From Anarhynchus alexandrinus (lineage: Eukaryota; Chordata; Aves; Charadriiformes; Charadriidae): DNA of 64,000 bases. Shown here piece after piece: positions 12,501 to 22,823 of the stretch. Position 1 is the first letter of the stretch, and every line of letters begins with the position of its first letter. The notes beneath the pieces are model-generated. The model made no database searches. It had not been told where the DNA came from and saw nothing but the letters and a program-made list of their open reading frames with translations. The DNA lies in assembly GCA_008711295.1 (NCBI GenBank), contig VUYV01000053.1:4465162-4529161 (forward strand). Direction: 5' to 3'. A program made the translations under genes and the position numbers.

Positions 12501-15500
12501 AAGGTTCCTAGAGATATGGATGATGCAAAGGCGTTGGGGAAAGTCTTGTCCAAGTATAAGGACACATTTTATGTTCAAGTGTTAGTGGCTTATTTTGCCA
12601 CATATGTTTTGTATCCTTTTTCTGATACAAAGGGCAGTTTTGATGTAGTCATATTTCTCGAAAAAAGAAATGGCAAGTACAAACTTAAAAATTCTTGATC
12701 ATGGGTGAAGAAGGCTAACATACCTAGGTTTGTTTATAAGTAGATACAAATATTCCAAAAATCTTTGAACTTAAAAACATTTCTTACGTGTTTCAGTATG
12801 CTTTTTGGACTCTAAGAAAGTATTGAGTAGAAGGAAATTGGTGCATGCATGTATAGTAGTAAATATTGTTGGGGGTTTGAGTGCAGCTTCACCTTGACTG
12901 TGTTTGTTATGGACAATATTTTTAGCTTTGATATTAGATTTGGTCTCATTTTGGTGTTATGCTAACTTTTTTTTATTGCAAACTGAATTGCCAGTTAGAT
13001 TTTACTGTTGATTCTGAAGGAAAACTGACACTACTGCATTGTTCTTCATTCAAAAGTCCCACATAAGGGTAATTTACAGAATTACAATTTGTAATTTACA
13101 GAATTTACAGCATTTCTGAAGGAAAGTGTTTTGAGCCTTCTTTCATTTCTGCAGTGTCCACATTCAAAAAACCAAACCTCTATTTCCTTTTAGAGAGGAA
13201 ACATTTCTGAAGTACTTTCTGCCTAGGGAGACACAAAGGCTACCTGTGTTCTGTGTTAACTTCTTCTTCCTGAGTGCTGAATATATTAATTAATCATTAA
13301 ACACACTCTTAACTGGAACACTTAACTAAAGGTTAATAACTTTTAAAAGCTATATAAGAGGTCTGTTTCATAGTTTAATGCAGGAGGCTTTTGTAACTGA
13401 GAAAAATCAGCTCTGAATGTGCCATTAGTAATTATCCTCTAGCTCGTTCTTTTTAAGGGTAGTTCACGAATAATAGATTTATGAAGAAAATTAAAATGTT
13501 AGTTTACATATTAACATGAAGTAGAACAGAATTGGCTGTTTATTGAAGTACTGTAGCAGCTGATGTGACGACATTTACTGTCTCAGCAGTAGACTGTGAT
13601 CAGTTGACAAGCTTGTTACAGTTATCTCAGAACCTTGACACTTGCTTAGGAAAAGCTGTACTGGTTGTAATGGACTTTAATATCAAGGAAGATGATTTGG
13701 CTTTTTGATATTTCAGTCAATTCAACTCAGATAAAATAGTGTGCAAAATTTTTTTGCTTTATAAGATTTCTATCCCAAGTGGGCAGTACCTCATGGTCTC
13801 AAGTATGCCTAGCAAGCCTTAAGCTCAACAGCCTGTTCACTTATGCTGCAGAAACTTAATTTTTGCATTTTTGAAAAATTCTGACTGAAATTAGTGATCG
13901 CGTATCCTAGTTAACTAGTGATTGCACCATGCCTATTTGTAAGGAAGTAGTAGTTGCTTTTATATATGTCAGTCTTTCATGAAACTTATAGTAGTTATGG
14001 GCTTGGGCAGGAGTTCTGTGAACTTTTCAGAGAGAATATCTGAAATGTGCATATCTCTAGTCAACAACATAAAATCAGAAGTATGTGTTTCCTGTAATGT
14101 CACAATAAATCCTTATAAAGTTAAAAATTATAAAATTAAGAATTGCTTATAAAATTAAGAATTTTAAATTTAAAGAAATTTAAAATGTTTTTCTTAACTA
14201 AGATGCATCCAGCTTGCAAACATTTGCTATCCCTGGGTCTATATTTCTCAGTATCCTGTCAGGGTTTCTTTATCCCTTTCCGCTGGCCTTATTTCTTGTT
14301 TGTCTGGTAAGTATGGAAAATAGTTTGCAAGGGCGTATATTGCTATCTATTTGGAATACAACCAAGCATCTAAACAGCTTCCTGTTTGAAATGATTGGAG
14401 TCTGAATATAGGGGTATGAATGACTTCTCATTCATCTCTGTTATGAAAACAGCGTTACCCACAAAATTCACTGGAGCATTGGGAGATGATCCAAAAAACT
14501 AAGCTGTTTCTCCAAGTTTTCTTGATAATGGAGGCACCTGGGTGTGAATCAGCCAAAGCTTCCTTTAATTTAAATTTGTCTACCATCCACCAGAACCTAA
14601 TTTCAGAACATGATTACTGCATTTTTGTTACCACACTGCAAAACACATCTGTTTTTAAATGGCCTAAATACCCAAGAAACTTAATTTAAGATATTAAATG
14701 TTTTGTTATTGACAAGCTTCAAAAAATGTCATGTGCAAAAGATGCAGTCATAAGGAGCCTTACTACTTAAGAATGAGGTAATTGAATAGGCATGGAGGAC
14801 CAAGTTGATGAATTTTCAAGTGTGAATCTCTTTAATGCCATTGTGCTCCTTACTTGCAAAGCTTTTACTGTTCAAAATCTTAAAACTGCAGAAGCACTCA
14901 ATAGTAACGGATAAGTAATCAACATTGTCTACTTTGAATGTTGTTTGCTCTAAATGCCTTGGGAATAAAGGGACTGTCTTGGGTCAACAACTTTCTTGGG
15001 GAGCGTGTATATACTGCCAAAGGAGAGCCCTTCGGCCTCAATGGAGAGCTGCACAGAAGCAGGCTCTATCCAGCCGGTGTAGTTAATAGGGATATAAAGA
15101 TAAGATTAATTAGTTTCTGCTCATTTGGTTTTTTTGGTTTTTTTTTTTTTCAGTGCTCAGGACTTGGAGCTTCATTCTGCTATATGCTTTCATACCTAGT
15201 GGGACGTCCTGTTGTATACAGATATTTAACAGAAAAAGCAGTAAAATGGTCAGAACAGGTAAATTTTCTAAAGATGCTGAAACGTATGATAGGAAATGTA
15301 CTTTGGAATAGCATGGAAAACTAGGGGGTCTTGTGCTCGTGTATCTAGTTATAAAGAAAGCATTCCGACTCCTTTCTGGCACTGTGTAGTTACTTTCGGA
15401 GTGTTTTTAAACAGTGGGGAGTATTCCTGGTTTTATGGTATTTCCTGTAAGGAAGTTGTTTTTACCTAGGAAGTGTTTGCAACTGATAACCCCCCTGGTT

Positions 15501-18341
15501 CAGCTAATGTCAATAGGAAACATCTCCAGTTTCAATTTAAAGTAATGGCTCTCTAAGAATTGAAACTAATGAAAGCTGTGTTTGTGTTTTTATAAGGGAA
15601 GAAAACCCATAGCTGTATGTCTGATTGTAACACCTTAATTTGAAGATGTTATTGTGGTTGGAGCATTTAGAAACTTTCTCTTACAGTATCTGGTAGCATT
15701 ACTTTTAGCAAGTGTTAATTGTCAGATGAAGTTAAAGATTTTGCAATACAAAATCATAGCGTGATTAGTATTTGACATCATGTCTCTTGCTTTGATACTC
15801 TGAAACACATTCAAACAGATTTTTTTTTTTGCAAGTATCAAGCATAACTTACTACTGTACTCTGTTCAAGATTTTTTAATTGCTTAAAAATATTTTCAGC
15901 TTGTTCTTCATTAGTTGAGATGTCGAGTTGTCCTGCACAATTGATTGTACTAAGTAATATAGTAGTATTTTGACTCTAGACCCAAGTAAATCTTGGTATC
16001 ACAGTATAATCTTGAGGCTATTCTCTGAGTGGCAGTGGTTACTATTTCCATTAGTACAACTGGATATGTGATTTAAAATTAGGTAGTTACATGTGCAGCT
16101 CATACCTCACTGCTTCCAGGTTAATTGGACTATGCCATGCTTGCGTTTTGAGGGCTAAAGATATTTTATGTGCAGGATTAATCAATGTTTAATTATTTGT
16201 CCTTTGCTAAGATTAAAAAAAACCCACAGTGGTATTACTGAACCATAGCAGGGGTACTGACTTTAGTGTTGCAGTAAAGGTAAAGTTGGGGGGAAAAAAC
16301 CAGGGCTGTGACTGGTGTGAGTTGCTATGTGAAATTTCAGATGGAATTGCGATCAGACCGGGTTTGGTTTCAACTGTGTGGGGCCAGATGACCACGTTTA
16401 GTCTTAGGCTTAGTGAAGGTTTGCCAGGATAGGTCAGAAGTGATGGATGCTTTGCTATCCTTATAATTTGGTTTGAGGTTACAGTTTGTGTTGAAAGGGC
16501 TGAAGTGCTAAAGCCAGGCTGGAAGGAGCAGAGGGTTTGATGTAGTACTAGTGTAAGGAGCTGGGCTAGACTTGAAAATATAATGAAGGCTGTAAATAAA
16601 GTTGGGGCTGTTGAAGTTGTTCCTGGGTAAATGTTCGTGCTAGATGGGTTTTGCAACTGTGTTGGCAGCAGCCATCTGATGAACTTCAGAGCCGTAACCT
16701 GGGTACGTTTCCAAGTGAGGAATACAGCTGTGTTTCAAGTTTGGTTATGAGTTAGGGTAGAATGGGTTGAGGAACAAACTTCATTGCTAGTTCCTGCCAA
16801 AGCTTTAGGAATAGGATGATAAACTGGTCGTGTTGATTGGGCTGCACTTAGACAGGCAGAGGTTGCTGTGCTAAAGTTAGGGTTAGGCCTGCTGCTGCAC
16901 CGAGTTACTTGTTTGCTGTTTTAATTGGCTAATTCAGACACATCATCACCATGCTCTACCACAGACTGGTATTTCCAGACTAACTTCAGTGCTGTTTAAC
17001 AGGTGATTCACTGATGACTCTTCCTTGAGTCACTCATTGTTTAACTGTTTTTTATGTTTCCAACTTATAAATTTCTACAAAAGATACAAAAAAACCCCAA
17101 ACCTAACAAACCTCTAGTAGTAAAAACATTGTGTATTTTCAAGGCACTGAAATTTACTGATTTTTTTTGTTTTGTTTTGGCAGGTTGAAAGACACAGAGA
17201 ACACCTCATTAACTACATAATATTTTTGAGAATAACACCTTTTCTTCCCAATTGGTTTATCAATATAACATCTCCTGTAATTAATGTGCCATTGAAAGTA
17301 TTTTTCATTGGCACTTTTCTAGGTAAGAATTCTGGCTAGTGAACTGCAGTTTGGGGGTAGCCAGAAGCAAAGATATTACTGGCTTCTTTCTGTATGCGTT
17401 GTTCAGCAGAGATCACCACCTACTGGACAGCTGAAAGACTGCACAAGGATGTCGGTTTTGTACTTTTTAGTGTGTGGAGCTTGTAGCATCAAAAGATTTT
17501 AGTACTCAGGACTATTCTAATATACTGTAATGAGCCCAGGCTAATTACTTGCTTAAGGAAACATACATCATATGAACACTTTATTAGTAACTTTTTTGTT
17601 CTGCTCCATGACTATAATACTTTTGTGAACTTCTATAAGCTCCTGTTTTGAGCTCAGCATAATTGTGGGAGAATGGATGTGGCTTTGATCTGAAGGCTTG
17701 CTTCTCCCCTTCCCAATCCATTTTGTTTGTTGTAATATATCTTCCCAGGAGTGAATTCATAATTTAACTAAGGTAGTGCTAAACACTTTAATTTTGTAAT
17801 TGGCATATTTTTGCAAATACTTTTTAATCTGGTTAGGAACAATCCATATTTTTCCTTTATGAACTTAAATAAAATCCATTTGTAGAGAGACAACTTGAAA
17901 TCTGCAGAGTCTAAAGAGCAGAGATTATTTTCCCAATCTTCTGTGTTTGAATTGGTGTTAAAAATATTAAAAATTGTATAAAACCAGTTCTTTTGATAAG
18001 TTTTTTTTTGTCTTTGAATTTTGTATTTACACCCCTCAACTACAAGGTAACAAAGTCTGAAATTTTTGGTGTTAAAAGTTGGATGACTAATTTATGATTA
18101 TTGTTTTTCCCCATTTTTTCACCCTAACAAGCTGTTTTTTCTTCTTTTGCTCTTCTAATTCCCTGCTCCAGGTGTGGCACCACCGTCTTTTGTAGCCATT
18201 AAGGCAGGAACGACGCTGTACCAACTTACAACAGCAGGGGAAGCTGTTTCCTGGAACTCTGTTTTTGTTCTCATGATTCTAGCCATCCTCTCCATCCTAC
18301 CAGCTGTCTTCCAGAAGAAACTGAAACAGAAGTTTGAATAA
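9432..18341 (+). CDS. TMEM41B: TMEM41B, VTT-domain ER lipid scramblase (7 coding exons, whole gene span)
   Basis: Coding exons are 9432-9513, 11242-11359, 12482-12610, 14213-14306, 15154-15258, 17184-17322 and 18172-18341. They sum to 837 bp, 278 residues plus TAA, against 291 residues in human as I recall it; the difference lies in the variable N-terminus. TMEM41B is an ER multispanning protein of the VMP1/TMEM41/DedA (VTT) family. It scrambles phospholipids across the ER membrane and is needed for autophagosome formation, lipid droplet control and lipoprotein export. Visible features are a charged N-terminus, a first membrane segment at about residues 41-59, the VTT domain at about 127-238 with the glycine-rich SGFLYPFP and SGLGASF stretches, the FLRITPFLPNW re-entrant motif, and the C-terminal KKLKQKFE. 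The ATG has a strong context (G at -3, G at +4). Every splice junction keeps the frame. Orthology is further supported by DENND5A lying directly downstream on the same strand. Confidence 0.97.
9554..9563 (+). promoter_or_regulatory. CCGTTAACGG palindrome, copy 1
   Basis: This perfect 10-bp palindrome has a MYB-type core (TAACGG) on both strands. It lies 40 bp downstream of the TMEM41B exon 1 donor. The same word recurs at 25708-25717 and 26582-26591, near the next gene's promoter. Confidence 0.45.
9585..9682. repeat. 98-bp near-perfect spacerless palindrome
   Basis: Arms 9585-9633 and 9634-9682 are reverse complements over 49 bp, with one mismatch (T at 9599 against G at 9668) and no loop between them. 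The centre is GCGCCGGCCGGCGC. Flanking sequence is not mirrored. It could be a genuine palindrome, transcribed as part of intron 1, or a fold-back assembly or sequencing artefact in very GC-rich DNA. Confidence 0.95.
11242..11359 (+). CDS. TMEM41B: TMEM41B coding exon 2
   Basis: Encodes residues 28-66 plus two bases of codon 67, including the first transmembrane segment (LLILVSIFLSAAFLMFLVY) and the following KNFPQLSE. The acceptor is attccag|GGAAAG and the donor is AGTGA|gtaagt. Confidence 0.97.
11360..12481 (+). other. TMEM41B intron 2
   Basis: Phase-2 GT-AG intron of 1122 bp, AT-rich, ending in a long polypyrimidine tract before the acceptor. I recognise no repeat or RNA gene in it. Confidence 0.9.
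12482..12610 (+). CDS. TMEM41B: TMEM41B coding exon 3
   Basis: Encodes residues 67-109, with the strongly conserved VPRDMDDAKALGKVLSKYKD stretch and the start of the next membrane segment (VLVAYFATYVF). The donor is TTTT|gtatccttt, which fits the U12-type consensus rather than the U2-type. If the intron is retained, translation stops at 12698. Confidence 0.97.
12611..14212 (+). other. TMEM41B intron 3, U12-type (minor spliceosome)
   Basis: The donor GTATCCTTT matches the minor-spliceosome 5' site (RTATCCTTT) in every position. TTCTTAACT at 14191-14199 matches the U12 branch-site consensus TTCCTTAAC with one change and lies about 15 nt before the acceptor AG, the expected short spacing. There is no strong polypyrimidine tract. 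The intron is phase 2 and 1602 bp. Near its 3' end (14113-14190) is an AT-rich imperfect repeat containing two copies of TATAAAATTAAGAATT. Confidence 0.85.
14213..14306 (+). CDS. TMEM41B: TMEM41B coding exon 4
   Basis: Encodes residues 110-141, FLQTFAIPGSIFLSILSGFL onward, the start of the VTT domain. The first base completes the codon split by the U12 intron. The donor CTG|gtaagt is a good U2 site. Confidence 0.97.
14307..15153 (+). other. TMEM41B intron 4
   Basis: Phase-0 GT-AG intron of 847 bp ending in a long T-rich polypyrimidine tract. No recognised repeat or RNA gene. Confidence 0.9.
15154..15258 (+). CDS. TMEM41B: TMEM41B coding exon 5
   Basis: Encodes residues 142-176, CSGLGASFCYMLSYLVGRPV onward to KWSEQ: the glycine-rich helix pair and the conserved YLVGRPVVY segment of the VTT domain. 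Exactly 35 codons, phase 0 on both sides. Confidence 0.98.
15259..17183 (+). other. TMEM41B intron 5
   Basis: Phase-0 GT-AG intron of 1925 bp. The stretch 16230-16900 is G/T-rich on the plus strand with degenerate TTAGGG- and AGTTGGGG-like words (GTTAGGGTTAGG near 16877), which leaves a 147-codon open frame on the minus strand at 16213-16656. That frame resembles no known protein and is treated as a by-product of base skew. Confidence 0.85.
17184..17322 (+). CDS. TMEM41B: TMEM41B coding exon 6
   Basis: Encodes residues 177-222 plus one base: VERHREHLINYIIFLRITPF, then LPNWFINITSPVINVPLKVF. This holds the re-entrant FLRITPFLPNW loop, the most conserved part of the VTT family. The acceptor is ttggcag|GTTGAA and the donor CTAG|gtaaga. 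Confidence 0.98.
17323..18171 (+). other. TMEM41B intron 6
   Basis: Phase-1 GT-AG intron of 849 bp, AT-rich, with a pyrimidine-rich 3' end. No recognised element. Confidence 0.9.
18172..18341 (+). CDS. TMEM41B: TMEM41B terminal coding exon 7
   Basis: Encodes residues 223-278: GVAPPSFVAIKAGTTLYQLT, the last membrane segment (FVLMILAILSILPAVF), and the lysine-rich tail KKLKQKFE followed by TAA at 18339-18341. The dilysine-containing end fits an ER resident protein. Confidence 0.98.
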
Positions 18342-19875
18342 GGATTAAACTGGACCAGAATTTCCCATACTTCATCTCAGGATCAGCACTTCTGATATTT
18401 GTATATTTGCTTTTTTATTGGATCTTAAGCAATTAAAGGGGAGGCTTGTAATTGATAAGAATGTCTTTAAATGAACACGTAGCCTAAAATTGAAGGAACT
18501 GTGTTCAGAAATGTACTGCATATAGTTTTGTAACCAAACCATCAGTGTTTTACTTTGGGAAGGGGTATGTGTGGCCCTCAGGATGAGGAAAGTGAAAACA
18601 CAGGTGTAACACTTTGCTCTGATTACATGCAGAGCAAAAATTGTAATGTAGGCATAAACTGCAGATAATGCTTTCTAAATCTTGCAGGAAAAAAACCTTA
18701 ATTATTCAGTCCAATCTTGTAACATTCTCTGTAGGCTTGCATGTGATCTGGTCTGAGTACATTTCTCATCAACAATATTTCTCTTCTTTTTTTGCCTTTG
18801 TGAGTTCTGAAATAATAGCATAATATAATAACGGTGCTCACTCAGAAACAAAGGTTTTTTGCAGTACTTTACAATGATATTCTCATCCTGACTGTTTACT
18901 TCTATTTATTAGTGCTGTGTGCATTTAAATACTTGAACTTACATCTGCTTTACTAACTGGATTAACAAAGGCAAGTGTCACATCATTCCCTCTTGTCCTC
19001 TGTAAAATTTTATTCTGGAAGAGGATATAGGAAGGGAGGGAGTGGATTAGAATTTTTATAATGGGTGGCTGATGATTTTGAAGTTCTAATTCTAATTTTT
19101 TTACTATTGATTATTTTGCCAGTATCTCACTTGCATAGATTTATCCTGCCAATTTAAGAAAATGATCATATGATTATATAAAACTTTCAGTTCTCAAGTG
19201 ATTTAAAAATGTTTAACTTGAAGCAGTGTAATCTTACCATTTCTCAAGCAATATGTAAAGAGCATAAAATTTTCCATTGCAGCTCGATTCTCTAGAAATG
19301 TCAGGTACACAAATTGGTGCAGTTCTTCTTAAAGAGCTGATTCCAAATAATGTTCAAAGCATCATGTAACAGAAGTCTCTTATGTCAGTGTATGTACAAT
19401 TGAACGGATGATTCCATTGTCTGGAAAGTCAGTAACTGGCAATGGGCAACCAGCTATGATTCACCTTTAAGTAGAAATGTTCACTCATAAGGTATATGAT
19501 ACCTCTCCTCGTATGGTTATAACTGTTGTAGTTTGTTGTATTGTCAGTGGAATCCCATAAAATGAGGCCCTGATTAGCAAGGAACTGGGGTGTGCATTTG
19601 AGTTTTATCCTACTGAAACCAGTGCTGCTTATATGCTGTAGGTTAGTGCCCCTGGAGTATCTTGCTGAAATGGGTGTTGACACATTAGCATATGCTCCAA
19701 TTCAAGGGTTGATTTGTCTGTGTCCTTCTGTTAACTCATCTGATAACAGATCATTGGGATGTAAGAGAACAGTTCCATAAATGTGATAATGTGAAAGGTA
19801 CTGGTACCTTTAAAGAGTTTTGTTCTTTTTGTAACCTAATGTTAATTGACTCCTTCATTTCATCACAGTATTACA

Positions 19876-19883
19876 TGTAAATA
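19876..19883 (+). promoter_or_regulatory. Pumilio response element in TMEM41B 3' UTR
   Basis: TGTAAATA matches the Pumilio consensus UGUANAUA exactly. It lies in an AU-rich part of the presumed 3' UTR. A single 8-mer can occur by chance in such sequence. Confidence 0.35.
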
Positions 19884-20272
19884 TATAGTAAATATTATTG
19901 ATACACTATTTGTCTTTTATTTAAATCCAGGCTGCACAGTAAATGGTATTTTTTACATAGGTAGATAAAGGAATTCATATCACTTCTGTTTGCAAGCTTA
20001 TTGAAAGATCATTTAGCTTCTGTAATTGTTTTGTTATTTAGAATTTACTCTAAAAGTGTACTTTATTGGCATTTAAAACTGAACAGTGATTATTTTATTG
20101 CTGCAGTTCTAATCTTGGAAGTCATCTACCCAGGGGATTTATTCCATAGTAAACTTGAGTGTGAATTTAGCAGTTGTGAGCAAGTGTCCCCTGGACTATT
20201 GAGTGTGAAGTTGCTGTAGATTTACAGCTTACTTTTCTGCATAGTTAATTTTTCATGCAGACGAACTCTCAG

Positions 20273-20278
20273 AATAAA
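20273..20278 (+). terminator. Candidate poly(A) signal, proximal
   Basis: AATAAA followed about 15-35 nt later by a GT-rich stretch (TTGTCTGGTGGCTTTTCT), the best proximal polyadenylation context after the TMEM41B stop. Confidence 0.5.
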
Positions 20279-21003
20279 TTGCCTACTATTTATTGTCTGG
20301 TGGCTTTTCTCAAAATTTGGCTCCATTTCTGGTTAATAACAGATGCTGTTGTAAAATTCCTTCTATATAAAATCCCTGTATAAAGCAAATATTTTTGTGG
20401 AACCTTGACACTAAAGAAGGAACTGAGCTATGTTTCAATTTAATGTGAATCATGCTATCACTTGACATTTTCACGGAGTTATATTTCACTGTGTAGATGG
20501 GATCAGGCTATGTTACTGAAAAACCTGTTGTGTTTCAGCCATAGACTGGGTTCCCATCACAGTGGCTAAAAGCCTTAAGACCTTAAAAAGGTTGAAAATA
20601 AGGTTCTTTCCTTTTGCGAAACCTTAAGGGGTTTTTAACTTGTCCCTTCTGTGTTTATCTTCAGCTGCCAGCGGCCTCGGACAGTTTCCTACCCCATGAG
20701 GACTACTTCTGAGGGTTGTGACGAGTAAGGAAGGCCTTGTGAAAAAGGCAAAAAAGCACTGTGCTGTGGAATACTGTACTAGCCTACTCTTCCATTTAGG
20801 GAATCCAGCACATGATCCAAGAGATAGCCATAACATTTTGACAGAAAAACAGTAACTACTGTGAAACAAATAGGGAAATTGGGAAGATGTAGCTTTGTTT
20901 TTTAATTGCAAGGAATTTTGAGCTGTTAGGCTACCTGTTTATCTTTTGGAATTTTTTGTGATACCTGCATGACATCATTACTAAATGTCTCTTGCCATTT
21001 GAT

Positions 21004-21009
21004 AATAAA
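21004..21009 (+). terminator. Candidate poly(A) signal, distal
   Basis: AATAAA followed by an AT-rich stretch and then TGTATTTTTGAGTG, a U-rich downstream element. It would end the TMEM41B transcript near 21.03 kb. Confidence 0.45.
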
Positions 21010-21030
21010 GCTATTATATAAAACATGAAA

Positions 21031-22489
21031 CATTGTATTTTTGAGTGCAACTAAGCATGCTGAACTTCCGACTAAGCGTAATTTTTTTATTAACCTGTTT
21101 AAAAGGGATGAGTTCTTCTAAAATGGTATTTTTAATGACTGATTAAAAATTAAACTGAGCTGATCACATCTGTAGATGAGATTCATTCTGTTTCTACCTT
21201 TATTTCCGAACATGTAGGTAAACTTGACTTCCTTTTCTGTCTGAAATTAATTTCTCACAAATAGTAATTTTGCCAAGATTTTATATTTTGCACTGGGAGG
21301 CAATTTGGTCTAGCTTGTTTCATCTATTCAAATAGAACCATTTGTGTAATTTGCTCTTTTTTTTTTTTCATGAATTCCTGATGGAAGGCTCATGTGCTAA
21401 AGTTATTACAGCTTCATTCACCTTCCTTTAATATTCTGTTATGTCCAGTTTATGGATTTTTTTTTTGCCTTATGTAGAAAACTGATGCTGAAAGCTTGCT
21501 GAAGGGTTGAGACAAACAAAGTAGAAGTTAAAAAATGAGAAGTCTTTCCTCAAAATGTTAGTGAACTATGTTGTTATGCAAAGTCAAAACATGGTTTTGT
21601 CAAGCAACTTTGAAGATTTTTGTGTGTTGTTCCTGAGAATATTCACCATGTATAGTTTCTGTGATAACCTAATTTTACGATAGTAACTAAAATGCAGTGT
21701 GGATTGCTCTGCTTTGCTGAAGTATGCTGCCTGCCTCACGCCATGCAGTTTACTCTGGATTAAGCTGAACAACCAGCAGAATCGACTGAACCAGGTAGCT
21801 AACCGAGGAATGAAACACCCAGCAGCTACTGCAGGTACACCTTTACAAATGTAAGGATTAGCTGAAATAGATGCCTTTGTGAGAGCTCTTGCTACAGGAA
21901 TGAAATTCATACCTCCGGTGTTTTGCACTAGAAATATATTAAAAAGGAACAAAACAGGAAATGCATTTCTTTCTGTTTCTTAGTCTCACATTTTTTCTTT
22001 GTTTCATTCTTGTAAGTAATAACAGTGGAATAATAACTCCGGGAATTGTGGGAGCTAAAGCACTAAGAATCATACCTTCTAGTCAAATTCCTCCGTTCAA
22101 AATTAGGTTCAGCGCAGTGAACAAATCCTGTCCCAGGAGTGCCATGAGAGTGCCCGTCCATTCCTTGGCACGTGCTACAGTGCCAGAAAGGGGAAGACTA
22201 ACTATCCCTCAAATATTTAATGAACTGTTTTTCACAATGTGGCATGATCTCTTTTGCAAGATTACAAAATGGGGATTTATTTTTTTTTCCCCAGAAGGCT
22301 GAAAAGAATACAGGTCAAATTACAGAAAACTTACTTTCTGTCATAAATAGTATGAGGTTTGTGAACCATATATTTTAGTATGACAGTGTTAAGAAGGAAA
22401 TGAAAGAAGTTTTGACAGGAGAGCAGGATCCAGAGCGAGCTTTTCAAATTTCCCTTAAAGAGAAGTCAGTTATTCTGATTATTTTTATA
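21031..22489. other. Intergenic, TMEM41B to RPL23A retrocopy
   Basis: Unremarkable AT-rich sequence with short T-runs. No exon, transposon or RNA gene recognised. Confidence 0.6.
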
Positions 22490-22823
22490 ACCAATTGAAA
22501 GCCTCTTGATCTTATGTTTGCCTTGGTCTTGACATCAGTGATGAAAGTCAGGGTATTATCATCTTTCTTTTTCATCATTGATTCTGCAGTCAAAAGGAAC
22601 ATCTTAATGTTACAAAGTTCAACCTTATTCTGGTGTGGGCTGCTCTTGCAGGGGTTCCTGGGCTGTCTTTGCAGCCACTGGGTTGAGTCTCGGGCCTCCT
22701 GCAAGTGGGAAATGTACAGACCTTCTTGAAACTGTGGATGTTTTCAAGAGCCTTCTTGGCTGTCAGTGCCTTGGACTTTCCCTCCACCTTGGAGGACTTG
22801 GCCTCCTTAGGCTGGGGCACCAT
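22490..22823 (-). pseudogene. RPL23A: RPL23A processed pseudogene, 3'-truncated and frameshifted
   Basis: The minus strand reads as a decayed, intronless copy of ribosomal protein L23a (uL23). From ATG at 22823 the frame gives KALTAKKALENIHSFKK and then CTFPTCRRPET, matching the KALKAKKA..HSHKKK..SPTFRRPKT part of RPL23A. After a frameshift near 22700 a second frame continues with QRQPRNPCKSSPHQNKVE, then FLLTAESMMKKKDDNTLTFI and TDVK, matching the QPKYPRKSAPRRNK and LTTESAMKKIEDNNTL..VDVK core. Parts encoded by separate exons in the parent gene are contiguous here, so it is a retrocopy. The last 40 or so codons (from about KKLYDIDV) are not recognisable. It is not expected to make protein. 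The left boundary is approximate. Confidence 0.88.

Larger units (their letters stand above)
18342..21030 (+). other. TMEM41B: TMEM41B 3' UTR (probable extent)
   Basis: AT-rich, stop-dense sequence without splice sites or transposons follows the stop codon. Two AATAAA hexamers (20273 and 21004) are followed by GU/U-rich stretches, giving 3' UTRs of about 1.95 or 2.7 kb, similar to the long 3' UTR known for mammalian TMEM41B. The end is not certain. Confidence 0.55.
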
